The position numbers were made by a program, and so were the translations under genes. DNA of 64,000 nucleotides from Blastocatellia bacterium (GTDB taxonomy: Bacteria > Acidobacteriota > Blastocatellia > HR10 > J050), in contig JALSQX010000020.1 of assembly GCA_026985075.1 (NCBI GenBank), forward strand, positions 62,001 through 126,000, in the 5' to 3' direction. Position 1 is the first letter of the stretch; the number at the start of each line of letters is the position of its first letter. Shown piece by piece: positions 34,440 through 44,516 of the stretch. The notes under the pieces are model-generated. The model was not told the DNA's origin, made no database searches, and saw nothing but the letters and a program-made list of their open reading frames with translations.

Positions 34440-36105
34440 GATACCCCAGTTCCCTCAGCCGCGCGCGAATCTCCGCTTCCTCCTCGGCCGACTCCCAGAC
34501 CGCTGATGCGACGTCCGGTGAGGGGCGGCGACCGGGACGGCGGCGGATGGGATGTCGTCCAAGGAAGTCCTCGTCGAGCGCCTCTTCGATCACCCGGCCA
34601 TCCAGGTCGTCAGGCAATGGAATGCCGGCCAGATAGAGCATCGTAGCCGTGACATCCTCGAGTCCGAGCGCCGTCGAGCTGGCCTGCGTCATTTGGGCGT
34701 TCGGCTGGATCGTGCGCCCTGACATGACGAGAATGCCCTCGCGGCGATGCGTGCCTTGGTTCTTCTGTGGAATGCGAAGAACGAGTTCCGGTGAGCGCCC
34801 TTCCGTCTCGATGCCGTATTCATCATCGAGGACGAAAATGATATCGGGCGCCGCCGTCGTGTACGGGCCGTGATAAACATCCTCTCGACGCCGAACGTCG
34901 ATGATGATCGGCTTCCCCGTTGCCGGATCGCGCACCTCGTCGAGTTGCGCCATGAGTTGAGTCCGAAGCGCTTCATACGGTGGACCCGGTTCGATGAACC
35001 CTCCGGGGTGGTCCGCGGTATTGATCCACACGCCGCCGATATAATCGTGGAGTTTAATGAGCTTGGCCTTGACGCCGCGTCGGACCAGGTCTTTCAAGCC
35101 CGCTTCCGCGCGCTGGAGAAAGCGCTCGGGCACGAGCGGACTGAGATATTTATAGATCCGCCGTTTGCTCGCCGAGATCCGGTTGAGCGCCCGCCGAACG
35201 TTACGCTCCCACCCACCGGCCGAGACGAACAACTGGAGTCGTTCAGCTAAGGCGGAGAAGTTCAGCCGCTTGACGGCAGCCGGACCAAACCCATGATCGG
35301 AGAGCACGAAAATGTCATATTCGTCGCCAGCCAGGCGCACCAATTCGGCCAACGCGCGATCCAGTTGACGATACACATCCACGACGTCCGCTTCGATGTG
35401 AGCCGATTCCGAGGCGTCACACCGGGGATCAACGATGTGCCAATAGCGGTGTTGGAGGCGATCCGTTTCGGTGAAGATGACGACGAAACAATCCCAGCGT
35501 TCCCGACGAAACAGCTCCAGCGCGACGCGGGTTCGCTTGGCGAGGACTTCGCGGATTCGCCGCAGAAACTCAGCATCGGGAGAAGAGAAGTCTTTCTCTC
35601 GCGGATTGAGATCGATCTCGTATGGGGGCAACGCATCGGCCAACTCCGGTGGGTAGGTGAACCGGCGAGCGCCCGGCGGCGTGAGCATGCCGGTGATCAT
35701 GAGGCCGTTGATGGGCGTCGGCGGATAAGTCATGGGCAGATTGATCAACGCGAGACGCAAACCGGCGGCGCTCATCAATTCCCAGAACTTGGCTTCGCCG
35801 ATCGACCGCGAGTTGACCACCACGCCGGGCACGGCCAGGTGGGTGCGTTGCCCTCGCCCCAGGGCTTTCGGCGACCAGGGATTCACTTCGTAGAACTGGA
35901 AGATACCATGCTTGCCGGGATTCTTGCCCGTGATGAACGATGTCCACGCGGGAGCAGAAACGGGCGGCAGCGTGGAGTTGAGCGGTGCCGAAAATCCGCC
36001 GGCTCTCAGTCGCGCCAGCGTCGGCAGGCAACCTCGCTCGATCAATCCATCCAGCGCGATGAAAGAAGCGCCGTCCCACCCAATGATCAACAACTTTCGC
36101 CTCAT
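34432..36105 (-). CDS. Alkaline-phosphatase-superfamily protein (type I phosphodiesterase), paralogue 1
   Basis: The 557-residue cytoplasmic protein has the metal aspartate at D11 (IIGWDGASF), nucleophile Ser50 in PPVSAPAW, then ITGKNPGKHGIF, the paired metal residues in FTETDRLQHRYW and VLSDHGFG, a third histidine in QGTHRREG, and ends RARLRELGYLE. These are the zinc-ligand positions of nucleotide pyrophosphatase/phosphodiesterases (PF01663). No signal peptide is seen after the chosen ATG (36105), which follows GGTGAGGTG. The N-terminal extension of the same frame (to 36156) is not family-like. Substrate unknown; one of six paralogues in the block. Confidence 0.88.
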   Translation of the reverse strand: MRRKLLIIGWDGASFIALDGLIERGCLPTLARLRAGGFSAPLNSTLPPVSAPAWTSFITGKNPGKHGIFQFYEVNPWSPKALGRGQRTHLAVPGVVVNSRSIGEAKFWELMSAAGLRLALINLPMTYPPTPINGLMITGMLTPPGARRFTYPPELADALPPYEIDLNPREKDFSSPDAEFLRRIREVLAKRTRVALELFRRERWDCFVVIFTETDRLQHRYWHIVDPRCDASESAHIEADVVDVYRQLDRALAELVRLAGDEYDIFVLSDHGFGPAAVKRLNFSALAERLQLFVSAGGWERNVRRALNRISASKRRIYKYLSPLVPERFLQRAEAGLKDLVRRGVKAKLIKLHDYIGGVWINTADHPGGFIEPGPPYEALRTQLMAQLDEVRDPATGKPIIIDVRRREDVYHGPYTTAAPDIIFVLDDEYGIETEGRSPELVLRIPQKNQGTHRREGILVMSGRTIQPNAQMTQASSTALGLEDVTATMLYLAGIPLPDDLDGRVIEEALDEDFLGRHPIRRRPGRRPSPDVASAVWESAEEEAEIRARLRELGYLE

Positions 36106-36326
36106 CACCTCACCATCTGGGAGCGACCGGGTCTCCATCGACGATTCACCAGCCACGACCCGCTATCGATGACCTGGAATGCGCGCTACGCCGTGAGTCG
36201 CCGCTCATCGGCGGGCATCTGTGATGAGAGGCGAACAACGCGGCCCGCCAGTCGCTCGAACCCGAATCGCAGGCCGTCACCCGATGTCGCAGGCGCGATC
36301 CCTCATTCCCTCTTCCCGAGAGGGCC

Positions 36327-36779
36327 TCATCGCACAATGCCGACGATGCGCCATTGGTCGCCGATTTTTCGGACCCGAAGGGCGCGCTCTCGATTCCGCC
36401 GCTTGTTCTTGAGTTTCACGATGGCCTCGGTCTCGCTGATCTTCTCCACTCCGGGAACGGGCTCGATGGCCCCCTGCCTGACGCGCTGGACGAGCACGGC
36501 GAAGCGGCGCTTGCTGATCAACTCTGGCGGCACGCTCTCGGCGAAGGCGCTGCGATAGAGCCGGAGATCTTTTTCCCGCGCCGCCTTCATGATGACGTAG
36601 AGCGGCCCTTCCGGAGTCGAGAGATCGGCCGCTTGAACGGATGTTGGGGAGACCGCTCCCCGGCCCGACTCCACCTCATCGGATTGTTGTGACTCCGACC
36701 CACAGGCCAGCGTCATGGTGATGAGGAAGACAAGGCCCCAGAATGGAATCCGATTTCCACGCCACAGCGTTTTCATCAT
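36327..36779 (-). CDS. Predicted lipoprotein with an NTF2/DUF4878-like domain
   Basis: The 150-residue protein has an N-terminal signal peptide ending in a lipobox (TMTLACG; Cys after LA), so it is likely lipidated and tethered to a membrane. The mature part, about 115 residues, has TPEGPLYVIMKAAREKDLRLYRSAF followed by a beta-rich end, like DUF4878/NTF2-type lipoproteins. It starts behind AAGGAGG and is 14 bp after the upstream phosphodiesterase. The function is unknown; the surrounding genes point to the envelope. Confidence 0.78.
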   Translation of the reverse strand: MMKTLWRGNRIPFWGLVFLITMTLACGSESQQSDEVESGRGAVSPTSVQAADLSTPEGPLYVIMKAAREKDLRLYRSAFAESVPPELISKRRFAVLVQRVRQGAIEPVPGVEKISETEAIVKLKNKRRNRERALRVRKIGDQWRIVGIVR

Positions 36780-36793
36780 ATTTGGCACCTCCT

Positions 36794-38479
36794 TCACATG
36801 TAACCGAGATCCTTCAGCCGCTCCTCGAGGCTCACCCGTTCCTCCTCCGTATATTCAAACCCACTGGTTGCCGAGGCCTCGAACCGAGCAGTGGTATAGG
36901 TGACGGGAACGCGCTCAATGTAGTCCGGCATGAGCGCCGCTGTCAATACGCGCCCATCCATGTAGTCCGGGACGGGTAATCCCAGGAGATAGAGAATCGT
37001 CGGCGTCACATCGATGATCCGCGCCCCGTGGATTTCGATGCCCGACCGAATAGAAGGACCATAGAGCATCACCACACCGTCCATGTGATGATTGCCGGAC
37101 CGCTCCACCTTCCCCCTGCCCGCCGGACTGATGATCTCGTCGCCCAGACCCTCGTTCAGGAAATACCCCGAGGCGGGCAAGAGCATGATGTCGGGCGCGT
37201 GATCGAGGTATTCTCCCCAGAAGACGTCCTCGCGTTTGTGAATGGCGCTGATGACCGGTCGTCCCGTCTCAGGATCTTTCAATTCTCCGAGCCGTTCCAT
37301 GATCTCGTCGCGTAGCGCCGCATACTCCCCGTCCGGATGAACGATGCCCAACGGTTCCCGTCCCCGCACGTTCAAATAGATGGCCGAGCCGCCGGCGGAT
37401 GGGAAATACGCCCGCGTGCGCGTCCAGTCGATATGATCCTCGATATTCTGGAACGAAGGGCGACTCCGGGGCACTTGATTTTTGATGCTCTCGGGAAAGA
37501 GCTTGGCCACCCAGGCGAGCCGCCAGACCTCCAGATGTTTGACCAGCCGCTCGCGCTGAATGCCGGCCTTGAACAGCGCGCGTTTGAACGCCAGGCGCCT
37601 CGATCGCCGAAGGACCAGATAACCGGCATGGACCAGCCAGTTGGTGATGAAGACGTTCTTGCGAGTCATCTCGAAGCCGTGATCCGAGAGGATGAGTAAA
37701 TGTGCCGACTCGTCCAGGCGCTCGAGGATCTCGCCGAGGAGCACATCGACCCGCTGATAGCACTGCAGAATCGCGTCCTGAAACTCATTGGGACCGGGAT
37801 AAAATGGATGTCTCGGTTCCATGAACTTCCAGAACATGTGCATGACCAGATCGGGCGTGTGGAGCATGACGAAGAACAGATCCCAGGGCTTGCGCTCCAT
37901 AAGGTAGAGTGTCTCTCGACACTGGATGTCGGTCACCGCCAAACACTCTTTGAGCAGGGTGTTCAAGCGCCCGGCTCGAGCGTAGGTCGTATCCACGTTG
38001 AGCCGATAGTCGGCGATCACTCTCCGAAGCTCCTCGGCGAGTTCATGAGGATAGGTGTAGTGCGCGGCCCCCATCGGCGTCATCATGCCGGCGACCATGA
38101 GACCGTTCAACGGATCGACCGGATAGGTGAGTGGAAGGTGAAGGATGATCGAGCGCTTGCCGCTGGCGCCCAGAATCTCCCAGAGCTTCGGGGCTTTGAT
38201 ATCCCGGGCGCTGTATACTTGTCGCCGATACGCCCGTCGCATGGGTTTGAAGAAGCTGTAAATGTTATGCTTGCCGGGATTGACGCCGGTGATCGCCGAC
38301 GTCCAGCCCGGTGGCGTCAGCGGTGGCAGCGTGCTCTTCAAGATTCCATGGGCGCCTTCAGTCAGGACCTTCCTCATGTGGGGCAGTTTCCCGGCGTCGG
38401 CCCATGGCTTGAGAAGCGCCAACGTAGCGCCATCCAATCCCAGAACGAACACGCGATGTCGCGGTGGAGCGTCTCTCAT
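36794..38479 (-). CDS. Alkaline-phosphatase-superfamily protein, paralogue 2
   Basis: This 561-residue protein shows D16 (VLGLDGATL), nucleophile Thr55 in PPLTPPGW, ITGVNPGKHNIYSFFKPM, metal residues in HTPDLVMHMFW and ILSDHGFEM, the third histidine in SGNHHMDG, and the C-terminal end EERLKDLGYM. Compared with paralogue 1 the nucleophile is Thr rather than Ser and the stretch after it reads HNIYxFFKPM, a version shared only with paralogue 5. The ATG at 38479 fits GAGAGG; the longer frame to 38701 runs into the upstream gene's end and is not coding. Confidence 0.88.
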   Translation of the reverse strand: MRDAPPRHRVFVLGLDGATLALLKPWADAGKLPHMRKVLTEGAHGILKSTLPPLTPPGWTSAITGVNPGKHNIYSFFKPMRRAYRRQVYSARDIKAPKLWEILGASGKRSIILHLPLTYPVDPLNGLMVAGMMTPMGAAHYTYPHELAEELRRVIADYRLNVDTTYARAGRLNTLLKECLAVTDIQCRETLYLMERKPWDLFFVMLHTPDLVMHMFWKFMEPRHPFYPGPNEFQDAILQCYQRVDVLLGEILERLDESAHLLILSDHGFEMTRKNVFITNWLVHAGYLVLRRSRRLAFKRALFKAGIQRERLVKHLEVWRLAWVAKLFPESIKNQVPRSRPSFQNIEDHIDWTRTRAYFPSAGGSAIYLNVRGREPLGIVHPDGEYAALRDEIMERLGELKDPETGRPVISAIHKREDVFWGEYLDHAPDIMLLPASGYFLNEGLGDEIISPAGRGKVERSGNHHMDGVVMLYGPSIRSGIEIHGARIIDVTPTILYLLGLPVPDYMDGRVLTAALMPDYIERVPVTYTTARFEASATSGFEYTEEERVSLEERLKDLGYM

Positions 38480-38678
38480 CGACGGTTCACCTCTCGGGTT
38501 GAATGGGCGGTTGTTGACCGACCGGTCCGCGCTGCGAATGCCTCTCTCCATGGTGAAGTGAAGGCGTTGATCTTCAGGAAGAGTGACCCTCTCCTGCGAC
38601 TCGCGCAGGCCACGATGCGGATGGTCTCTCTCGCTTGTTTCACGAGCCAACCCCTCATGGCGAGCAAGTGTAACACGG

Positions 38679-40340
38679 TCAAGACAGATAGCCCAGGTCA
38701 CGCAGCCGCTCCCGAATCACCGCCTCCTCGCTCTGATCGTACTGCCACTCCGATGACCACGAGGCGTCCTCGCTCGGGCAGAACTGGGGAGGGTGGCGTT
38801 CGGCGAATTCGGAAATGAACATCTCGGTCAACACCCGCCCATCCATATCCACGGGGATGGGCAATCCCAAACCGTAGAGCACGGTGGGAGCAATATCGGC
38901 GATGGTCGCCCCATGAAGTCGATACCCGCTCTTGAGGAGGCGTCCCACCCCCAACAAAATCCCCTCCGAGGCGTGATCCCCCGTTGGGCCATCAGTGACG
39001 AAGACGTCTTCCGTACCCCGTCGGCGCAATCGTCGACCCAGGGAAAAATTTCGCTTCGCTTCGTCGTGATCCTGCATAGGATCAAGGATGATGTCCGGCG
39101 CGCGATCCAGGTGAGGGCCGGCATAAATCTCCTCTTTTCGATAGACGCCCTTGAAAACGGGTTCGCCAGTGAGCGGCTCGCGGAGACCCGAGAGCGCGAC
39201 GATCAACTCCTCGCGCGCCGATTCGAATTCGCCCGCTTCCACCGCGCCGCAGGGCTCCCGCCCTTTCAGATTCAACCGAATACCCGGCGGGAAATAGTAG
39301 GCGCGCGTGCGCGACCAATCGACTTTGTCAAAAAACGACCGCGCCACGAGGCGTTGGCGCAGCGGCACATGCTTGGCTCCCGGCAGGCGGCGCTTCATCC
39401 AGCGCGCCGATTCGTAGAGGCGCGGATGTCGCTTGACGGTGCGAAGAAGCCGGGCCCACGCCGAATCACGAGGCGCATCTTTGAGGTGAAGCCATCCCAT
39501 CTGAGAGAGCCAGCGATTGACCAGGAACCGTCGGGCGACGCCGCCGAATCCATGATCGGAGATGATGAGCAGCGTCGTCTGATCATCCATGCGCTCCAGG
39601 AAGCCGCCGAGCGCTTCATCGAGGCGTTCATATATGGTGGAGAGGATTCCGGCTCCTTCCGGTTCATCATCCTCATGACGCGGGTGCGTGGGATCGAGAA
39701 CGTGCCAGAAGTGATGCTGCAGGCGATCGGGGGTCGTGAAGACGCCGACGAACAGGTCGGGATCTATTTTCTCCAGGAGATAGAACATCGCCCGTCGGCG
39801 CACGTCGATGAGGTCGACGGCGCGCCGCTCCACGACAGCCTGGAAAGAGGCATGCCGGACGAAGGGCAAGTCGATCGCATAGTCGGGGAAAAGCCGGAGG
39901 AGTTCGCTTCCCAACGTCGCCGGGAACGTGAATTCCTTCAAAAAAGAGGCGTCCATTCCACTGACCAGAGCGCCGTTGACCCGGCGAGGTGGATAAGTGA
40001 GCGGCACATTGATGACGGCTACGCGACGATGGGCGCAACTGGCTATCTCCCAGATCGTCTTCGATTTCACATGTCCGCCATTGGTCAGCATCAATCGCTG
40101 ACCATCGGGGGCCAGGGCCAGAAATCCAAAAACACCATGCTTGCCCGGATTTTTCCCGGTCATGAACGTGGACCAGGCGACGGCGCTATTGGCCGGCACG
40201 GTCGACCGGAGAACGCCGCGTACGCCCCGCTCCATGATAGAGGCGAAGGTGGGGAGCCTCCCTCGAGCGATGAGTCGATCCAGAATGCGAAATGTCGCGC
40301 CGTCGATGCCGACGATGTACACCTTCCGCCGTTTATTCAT
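38679..40340 (-). CDS. Alkaline-phosphatase-superfamily protein, paralogue 3
   Basis: The roughly 553-residue protein has D13 (IVGIDGATF), nucleophile Ser52 in PANSAVAW, MTGKNPGKHGVFGF, FTTPDRLQHHFWH, IISDHGFGG, a histidine in TGDHASEG and the terminal RERLRDLGYLS. The metal set is complete. A conserved SFFDKVDWSRTRAYYFPPG segment replaces the corresponding part of the other subgroup. Its closest relative in the block appears to be paralogue 6. The ATG at 40340 gives the family N-terminus; an earlier in-frame ATG (40403) adds 21 unrelated residues. Confidence 0.86.
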   Translation of the reverse strand: MNKRRKVYIVGIDGATFRILDRLIARGRLPTFASIMERGVRGVLRSTVPANSAVAWSTFMTGKNPGKHGVFGFLALAPDGQRLMLTNGGHVKSKTIWEIASCAHRRVAVINVPLTYPPRRVNGALVSGMDASFLKEFTFPATLGSELLRLFPDYAIDLPFVRHASFQAVVERRAVDLIDVRRRAMFYLLEKIDPDLFVGVFTTPDRLQHHFWHVLDPTHPRHEDDEPEGAGILSTIYERLDEALGGFLERMDDQTTLLIISDHGFGGVARRFLVNRWLSQMGWLHLKDAPRDSAWARLLRTVKRHPRLYESARWMKRRLPGAKHVPLRQRLVARSFFDKVDWSRTRAYYFPPGIRLNLKGREPCGAVEAGEFESAREELIVALSGLREPLTGEPVFKGVYRKEEIYAGPHLDRAPDIILDPMQDHDEAKRNFSLGRRLRRRGTEDVFVTDGPTGDHASEGILLGVGRLLKSGYRLHGATIADIAPTVLYGLGLPIPVDMDGRVLTEMFISEFAERHPPQFCPSEDASWSSEWQYDQSEEAVIRERLRDLGYLS

Positions 40341-40403
40341 AGTCCATGATGAGCCAAGACGACCGAGCGATGAACCGCGCCTCACCAGCTCGTCATCATG
40401 CAT

Positions 40404-41666
40404 CTATTCAATGTATCCCAACGCCCGCAACCGCTCCAGGATATGCTCATCCATCGGTGATTCGATGGGAACATCATCAGCCTGGACGTGAGTATCATAC
40501 GTCGAGACGTAGCGAACGGGATGTTGTCGAAGGAACTCCCGCCTGAGCGCCTTTTTCACCACTCGACCATCCATATCCGCTCCCACGGGCAATCCCATGA
40601 GGGCCAATAACGTGGGCGTGATATCGAGGATGGAGACGCGCCCGAGAGAGGTATGAGACGGAATCGGTCGACCAGCCATGATGAGGATGCCGTCCTCATC
40701 CAGGTGCTTCGCCGAACGGGCGCCGGCGGTGAGGCGCGCCGCTTCTGGACTGGCCGACATGCCATGATCGGAAACGACGATGACGCACGTCTCGTCGTCG
40801 GCCAGGTTCACGTATTCTCCCACCAGCTCGTCGATGAACATGTAGTAATGGCGTATGATGTCCCTGTACTGAACGATCTTTTCCCGGTCGATGTCCATAT
40901 CAAACCGTTCCGGCTCCATGTAGAGCCAGAATCGATGACCCACGACATCAATGCCGGCAAAATAGACGGCCAGGAAGTCCGGGCGAAGCTTCTGCCAGAG
41001 GAATTTCCCGATCTCGGCATAGGTCCGATCGTCGTTGTGAATGTGCACCAGCAACCCCAGTGAGAGTCGCTCGGCTTGGCCGAGAGGATGTCGCGTCACC
41101 CAGGCGCGGCGGATGAAGGCCGGGGCATCATCAATGCGCGTGTGCGGTCGAATGAGAGGCCGGATCTCATCAAACAGCGCCTCGGGATACGTCTGTCGAT
41201 TGGCCGCTTCTGGCTGCAGAGATGATTTTCGTGGAGCTTCCCACGTCGCCATCGATGGCGTGGAAGGGAGTTCCGGGAAATCCTTCAGCTTGTAGCCCAT
41301 CACGCCGCACACCATGGCTCCGTTGACGGGTCTGGCCGGCCACGTATTCCACCAGCCGACGACGCCGACGCGCCGATGGCAATCGGAGAGGATATCCCAG
41401 ATCGCCTTGCACTTGCGCATATTGGAGGTGTAGGGGAGCCGTTTTCCCGTCTCCGGATGACGAACGACGAACCCGAGAATGCCGTGTTTCCTGGGACGCT
41501 TTCCCGTGGCCAGGCTGTTCCACAGTCGCGGCGACTGCGCGGGGATGAGCGTCTTCAATCGTCCGTAGCTCCCCCGGCGAATGAGGGCATAGAGATGCGG
41601 AAGCTTCCCTTCCCTGAGCAATGGCGTCATGATCCGCCAGTCGGCGGCGTCTAAACCGATCACCAT
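40404..41666 (-). CDS. Alkaline-phosphatase-superfamily protein, paralogue 4 (divergent)
   Basis: This is the shortest and most divergent of the six (about 420 residues from the ATG at 41666). Catalytic residues are still visible: aspartate in IGLDAADW, nucleophile Ser in PAQSPRLW, ATGKRPRKHGI, the metal pair in FAGIDVVGHRFW and VVSDHGMS, and a histidine in SAKHLDEDG; it ends LERLRALGYIE. The frame is open to 41792, where an ATGA overlaps the acyltransferase, but those first 40 codons are basic, Trp-rich and not family-like; GGGAGTGAAG precedes the ATG at 41666. Confidence 0.83.
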   Translation of the reverse strand: MVIGLDAADWRIMTPLLREGKLPHLYALIRRGSYGRLKTLIPAQSPRLWNSLATGKRPRKHGILGFVVRHPETGKRLPYTSNMRKCKAIWDILSDCHRRVGVVGWWNTWPARPVNGAMVCGVMGYKLKDFPELPSTPSMATWEAPRKSSLQPEAANRQTYPEALFDEIRPLIRPHTRIDDAPAFIRRAWVTRHPLGQAERLSLGLLVHIHNDDRTYAEIGKFLWQKLRPDFLAVYFAGIDVVGHRFWLYMEPERFDMDIDREKIVQYRDIIRHYYMFIDELVGEYVNLADDETCVIVVSDHGMSASPEAARLTAGARSAKHLDEDGILIMAGRPIPSHTSLGRVSILDITPTLLALMGLPVGADMDGRVVKKALRREFLRQHPVRYVSTYDTHVQADDVPIESPMDEHILERLRALGYIE

Positions 41667-41788
41667 GAGCTTCACTCCCGTCGACCGGCACTGGGGAGTT
41701 GTCGTCACCCTCTGCCACGGCCACACGGGCCAGCGGCGGATTTGCGACTGGTTATGAACGAGTTTTCGGAGACGCCATATGGTCTTTT

Positions 41789-42628
41789 TCATAGGCCCAG
41801 CATCCGTCGTGCGCTATACCACTGGCTCGGATCGCTCCGAACATACGTGGCCAGCGGGCGGAGTAATATTTCCATCTGGCGGCCGAACGAGTCGTCTCCC
41901 CGATAGGCCGGGGCTTCCTGGAAATGGAGCGCGATGCAGTCGGGCCGACGGGAGACGCCAATCCACCAGGCCAGGGCGGCACCCGTCTCCTGAGCGAATT
42001 TGATGAACGAGGGCGACAGGCGGACCGTCCGCCCGAGGAATCGCGTTTCCACCGGTCGCCGGGCGACGCCGCCGTCGGCCATGGTGAGGATGATCTCGTT
42101 CCGTCGCAGGCGCTCATAGACGCGCTCCTTGGAGAAGTCCTCAGCGTCGATGAGAACGCCCGTCAAGCAGGACTCCAAGTTGCGCGCCGCGCCGAGTCCC
42201 CTGAGCCGCACGATGGTGCTCAACCGATAGCCTCTCTTACAGATGTAAATGATCCCCGTCCAGATGCGGCCATAGTGAATCCCATAGAGGATCAATCCTC
42301 GACCGCGATCGAGCGCTCGATCGATCACCTCCCATCCGCTCACCCGGCAGATGTCGTCGATGATGTCCATCGGCAACCGGGGAAGGATCAGGCTGTCCAG
42401 GTACGACCACCGATGATGATGCCGCAATCTCTGGACGACGTCATCGAGCCACATTTCGCCGCGATGGGGAAAGAACTGCTGAAGGCCCCGCTTATGGAAA
42501 CTGGCGATGAATTGCTCATCGCGAGCCGGCACCACGTGGGCGAGCAGCCGATAGGTCGCGCCCAGTCCGAGAGAGCCGACCATCAGCGGAATACAAGGAG
42601 AGAGAAATTTTCGCATCACGCGCTCCAT
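41789..42628 (-). CDS. LpxL/HtrB-like lysophospholipid acyltransferase
   Basis: The roughly 279-residue protein has the LPLAT-type layout of the Lip_A_acyltrans family: GLILYGIHYGRIW in the active-site stretch, a later FLGRTVRLSPSFIKFAQETGA segment and a hydrophobic N-terminal region (MVGSLGLGATYRLLAHV). The canonical HX4(D/E) is changed: the His is followed by YGRIW, so the acidic residue is missing. It may have another acid, or be inactive. It would acylate a lipid or sugar carrier at the membrane. Start candidates are ATGs at 42628 and 42616. Confidence 0.78.
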   Translation of the reverse strand: MERVMRKFLSPCIPLMVGSLGLGATYRLLAHVVPARDEQFIASFHKRGLQQFFPHRGEMWLDDVVQRLRHHHRWSYLDSLILPRLPMDIIDDICRVSGWEVIDRALDRGRGLILYGIHYGRIWTGIIYICKRGYRLSTIVRLRGLGAARNLESCLTGVLIDAEDFSKERVYERLRRNEIILTMADGGVARRPVETRFLGRTVRLSPSFIKFAQETGAALAWWIGVSRRPDCIALHFQEAPAYRGDDSFGRQMEILLRPLATYVRSDPSQWYSARRMLGL

Positions 42629-42732
42629 CGTTCCTCGATGTTGCATTCGGCGATGCGCCCGAAGATCGGGCGCGGAGATGGTTCATTGAACGACGATTCC
42701 CCGCCGTCCACGACGGCCACGCCCTCCGGCCA

Positions 42733-44421
42733 TTACATGTACCCCATATCTTTCAACCGCTCGATGACCAATTGTTCTTCTTCCGGCGAATACGCCATCG
42801 TTTCGGGAGGCGGCTCTCCGGCCACGATATCGTCGGTCTCCACAGGATGTCGAGCCACATAGGTGGGCTCGAACGCTTCGGTCAGCACGCGCCCATCCAT
42901 GTAGGATTGAACCGGGAGTCCCATCATGTACAGAATGGTCGGCGTCACGTCGATGATGCGAGCGCCCTGAAGCTCAACGCCCTGACGAATGTATTGGCCG
43001 TAGAGGAGCAGGATGCCCTGCATGTGATGGTGTCCCGATCGCTCGTTGGCTCGCCGACCAGCATAGACGAGCGTGCGCGGACCGAATCCCTCGTGAATGT
43101 AGTAACCGGGTCGGGTGAGCAGCAGAAGATCCGGAGCCTCCCCAGCATAATCGCCGACGTACACCTCCTCCGGCGTGTATATGGCTTCCAGGATGGGCTC
43201 TCCAGTTTCGTCATCGCGAAAGGCCCGGAGTTGCGCGATCAATTCTTCTCGCAACGCCCGATATTGTTGACCGGGCTCGACCACCCCGTGTGGCTCGCGC
43301 CCCTTCACGTTCAGCCAGATGGCCATGGCGCTGGCCGAGGGCATGAAGGCTCGGGTGCGCGTCCAGTCGATTCTCCGCTCGATGTTCTTGAACGTCACCA
43401 CGCCGCGGGGCACTTGATTTTTCAGCGCTTCGGGAAACAGCTTGGGCAGCCACCCCAGATGCCACCGTTCGAGGCGCTTGATGAGTCGTTCGCGTTGCAA
43501 GCCCATTCGCCGAAAGACCCTCTCTAACGGTGATGCCCGACGCTCATTGACGGCCAACCAACCACGATCGCGCAGCCAATTGAGCAAGAAGACGTGCTTG
43601 CGAATCATCTCATGGCCGTGATCGGAGAGAATGACCAGATCAGTGTTTTCATCCAGCCGCCGCAAAATCTCGCCCAGGAGATCGTCCAGTTGACGATAGT
43701 AGTCGAGAATGGCGTTCTTGAACCGGGTCTCCCCAGGATAATAAGGATGGCGCTCTTCCATGAACTTCCAGTACACGTGCATCACGCCATCGACGTGATG
43801 GAACATCACCCAGAAGAGATCCCACGGCTTATGATCCATCAAGTAGAGCGTCTCCTCCCGCTGGATGTGGAGAATGCGAACCGACTCCTCATAGAATTCG
43901 TCCAATAATCCCGCCTTCCAAGAATTGAGACTGATATTGAGCCTGTAGTCGGGGATCACCCGCCGCAACTCGTCCAGCAATTCCGGCGGATGTGTGAAAT
44001 CGGTCGCTTCGTCTGGCGTCATGATGCCGGCCACCATGAACCCATTGAATCGATCCACCGGATAGGTCAGAGGGAGATGAAGGATGCCCGAGCGCTTTCC
44101 ATAAGCGTCCAGAATCTGCCAGATTTTCTTCGCCTTCACGTCGCTGGCATTATAGGGCGTACGGCTATAGCGATGGCGCATCGGTTTGAAGAAGCCGTAG
44201 ATGTTATGTTTCCCGGGGTTGACGCCGGTCGCCGAAGAGATCCAGGCTGGCGGCGTCACCGGCGGAACCGTGCTCTGCAGGGTTCCGTGGGCGCCTTGAC
44301 GAAGCACGCGGCCGAGATGAGGGAGTTTCCCTCCTTCTGCCCACGGCTTGATCAGAGCGAACGTCGCCCCATCCAATCCGACGACGACGACTTTCCGATC
44401 GTTTCCTCGTCGTCTCACCAT
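42733..44421 (-). CDS. Alkaline-phosphatase-superfamily protein, paralogue 5
   Basis: The 562-residue protein closely follows paralogue 2: D17 (VVGLDGATF), nucleophile Thr56 in PPVTPPAW, ATGVNPGKHNIYGFFKPM, FHHVDGVMHVYW, ILSDHGHEM, SGHHHMQG and the end IERLKDMGYM. The shared HNIYxFFKPM block and the Thr nucleophile mark the pair as one duplication. It is a full-length protein without signal peptide; the zinc ligands appear complete. It lies between the acyltransferase and the flippase genes. Confidence 0.88.
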   Translation of the reverse strand: MVRRRGNDRKVVVVGLDGATFALIKPWAEGGKLPHLGRVLRQGAHGTLQSTVPPVTPPAWISSATGVNPGKHNIYGFFKPMRHRYSRTPYNASDVKAKKIWQILDAYGKRSGILHLPLTYPVDRFNGFMVAGIMTPDEATDFTHPPELLDELRRVIPDYRLNISLNSWKAGLLDEFYEESVRILHIQREETLYLMDHKPWDLFWVMFHHVDGVMHVYWKFMEERHPYYPGETRFKNAILDYYRQLDDLLGEILRRLDENTDLVILSDHGHEMIRKHVFLLNWLRDRGWLAVNERRASPLERVFRRMGLQRERLIKRLERWHLGWLPKLFPEALKNQVPRGVVTFKNIERRIDWTRTRAFMPSASAMAIWLNVKGREPHGVVEPGQQYRALREELIAQLRAFRDDETGEPILEAIYTPEEVYVGDYAGEAPDLLLLTRPGYYIHEGFGPRTLVYAGRRANERSGHHHMQGILLLYGQYIRQGVELQGARIIDVTPTILYMMGLPVQSYMDGRVLTEAFEPTYVARHPVETDDIVAGEPPPETMAYSPEEEQLVIERLKDMGYM

Positions 44422-44516
44422 ACGGTCCTCAGAACGATCTCCTCATCCCCAACACCCATCAGAGGGCACTTGGTTGTTGATGGATGGAAAATGTCCTCCC
44501 GGATCGACCGGTCATC

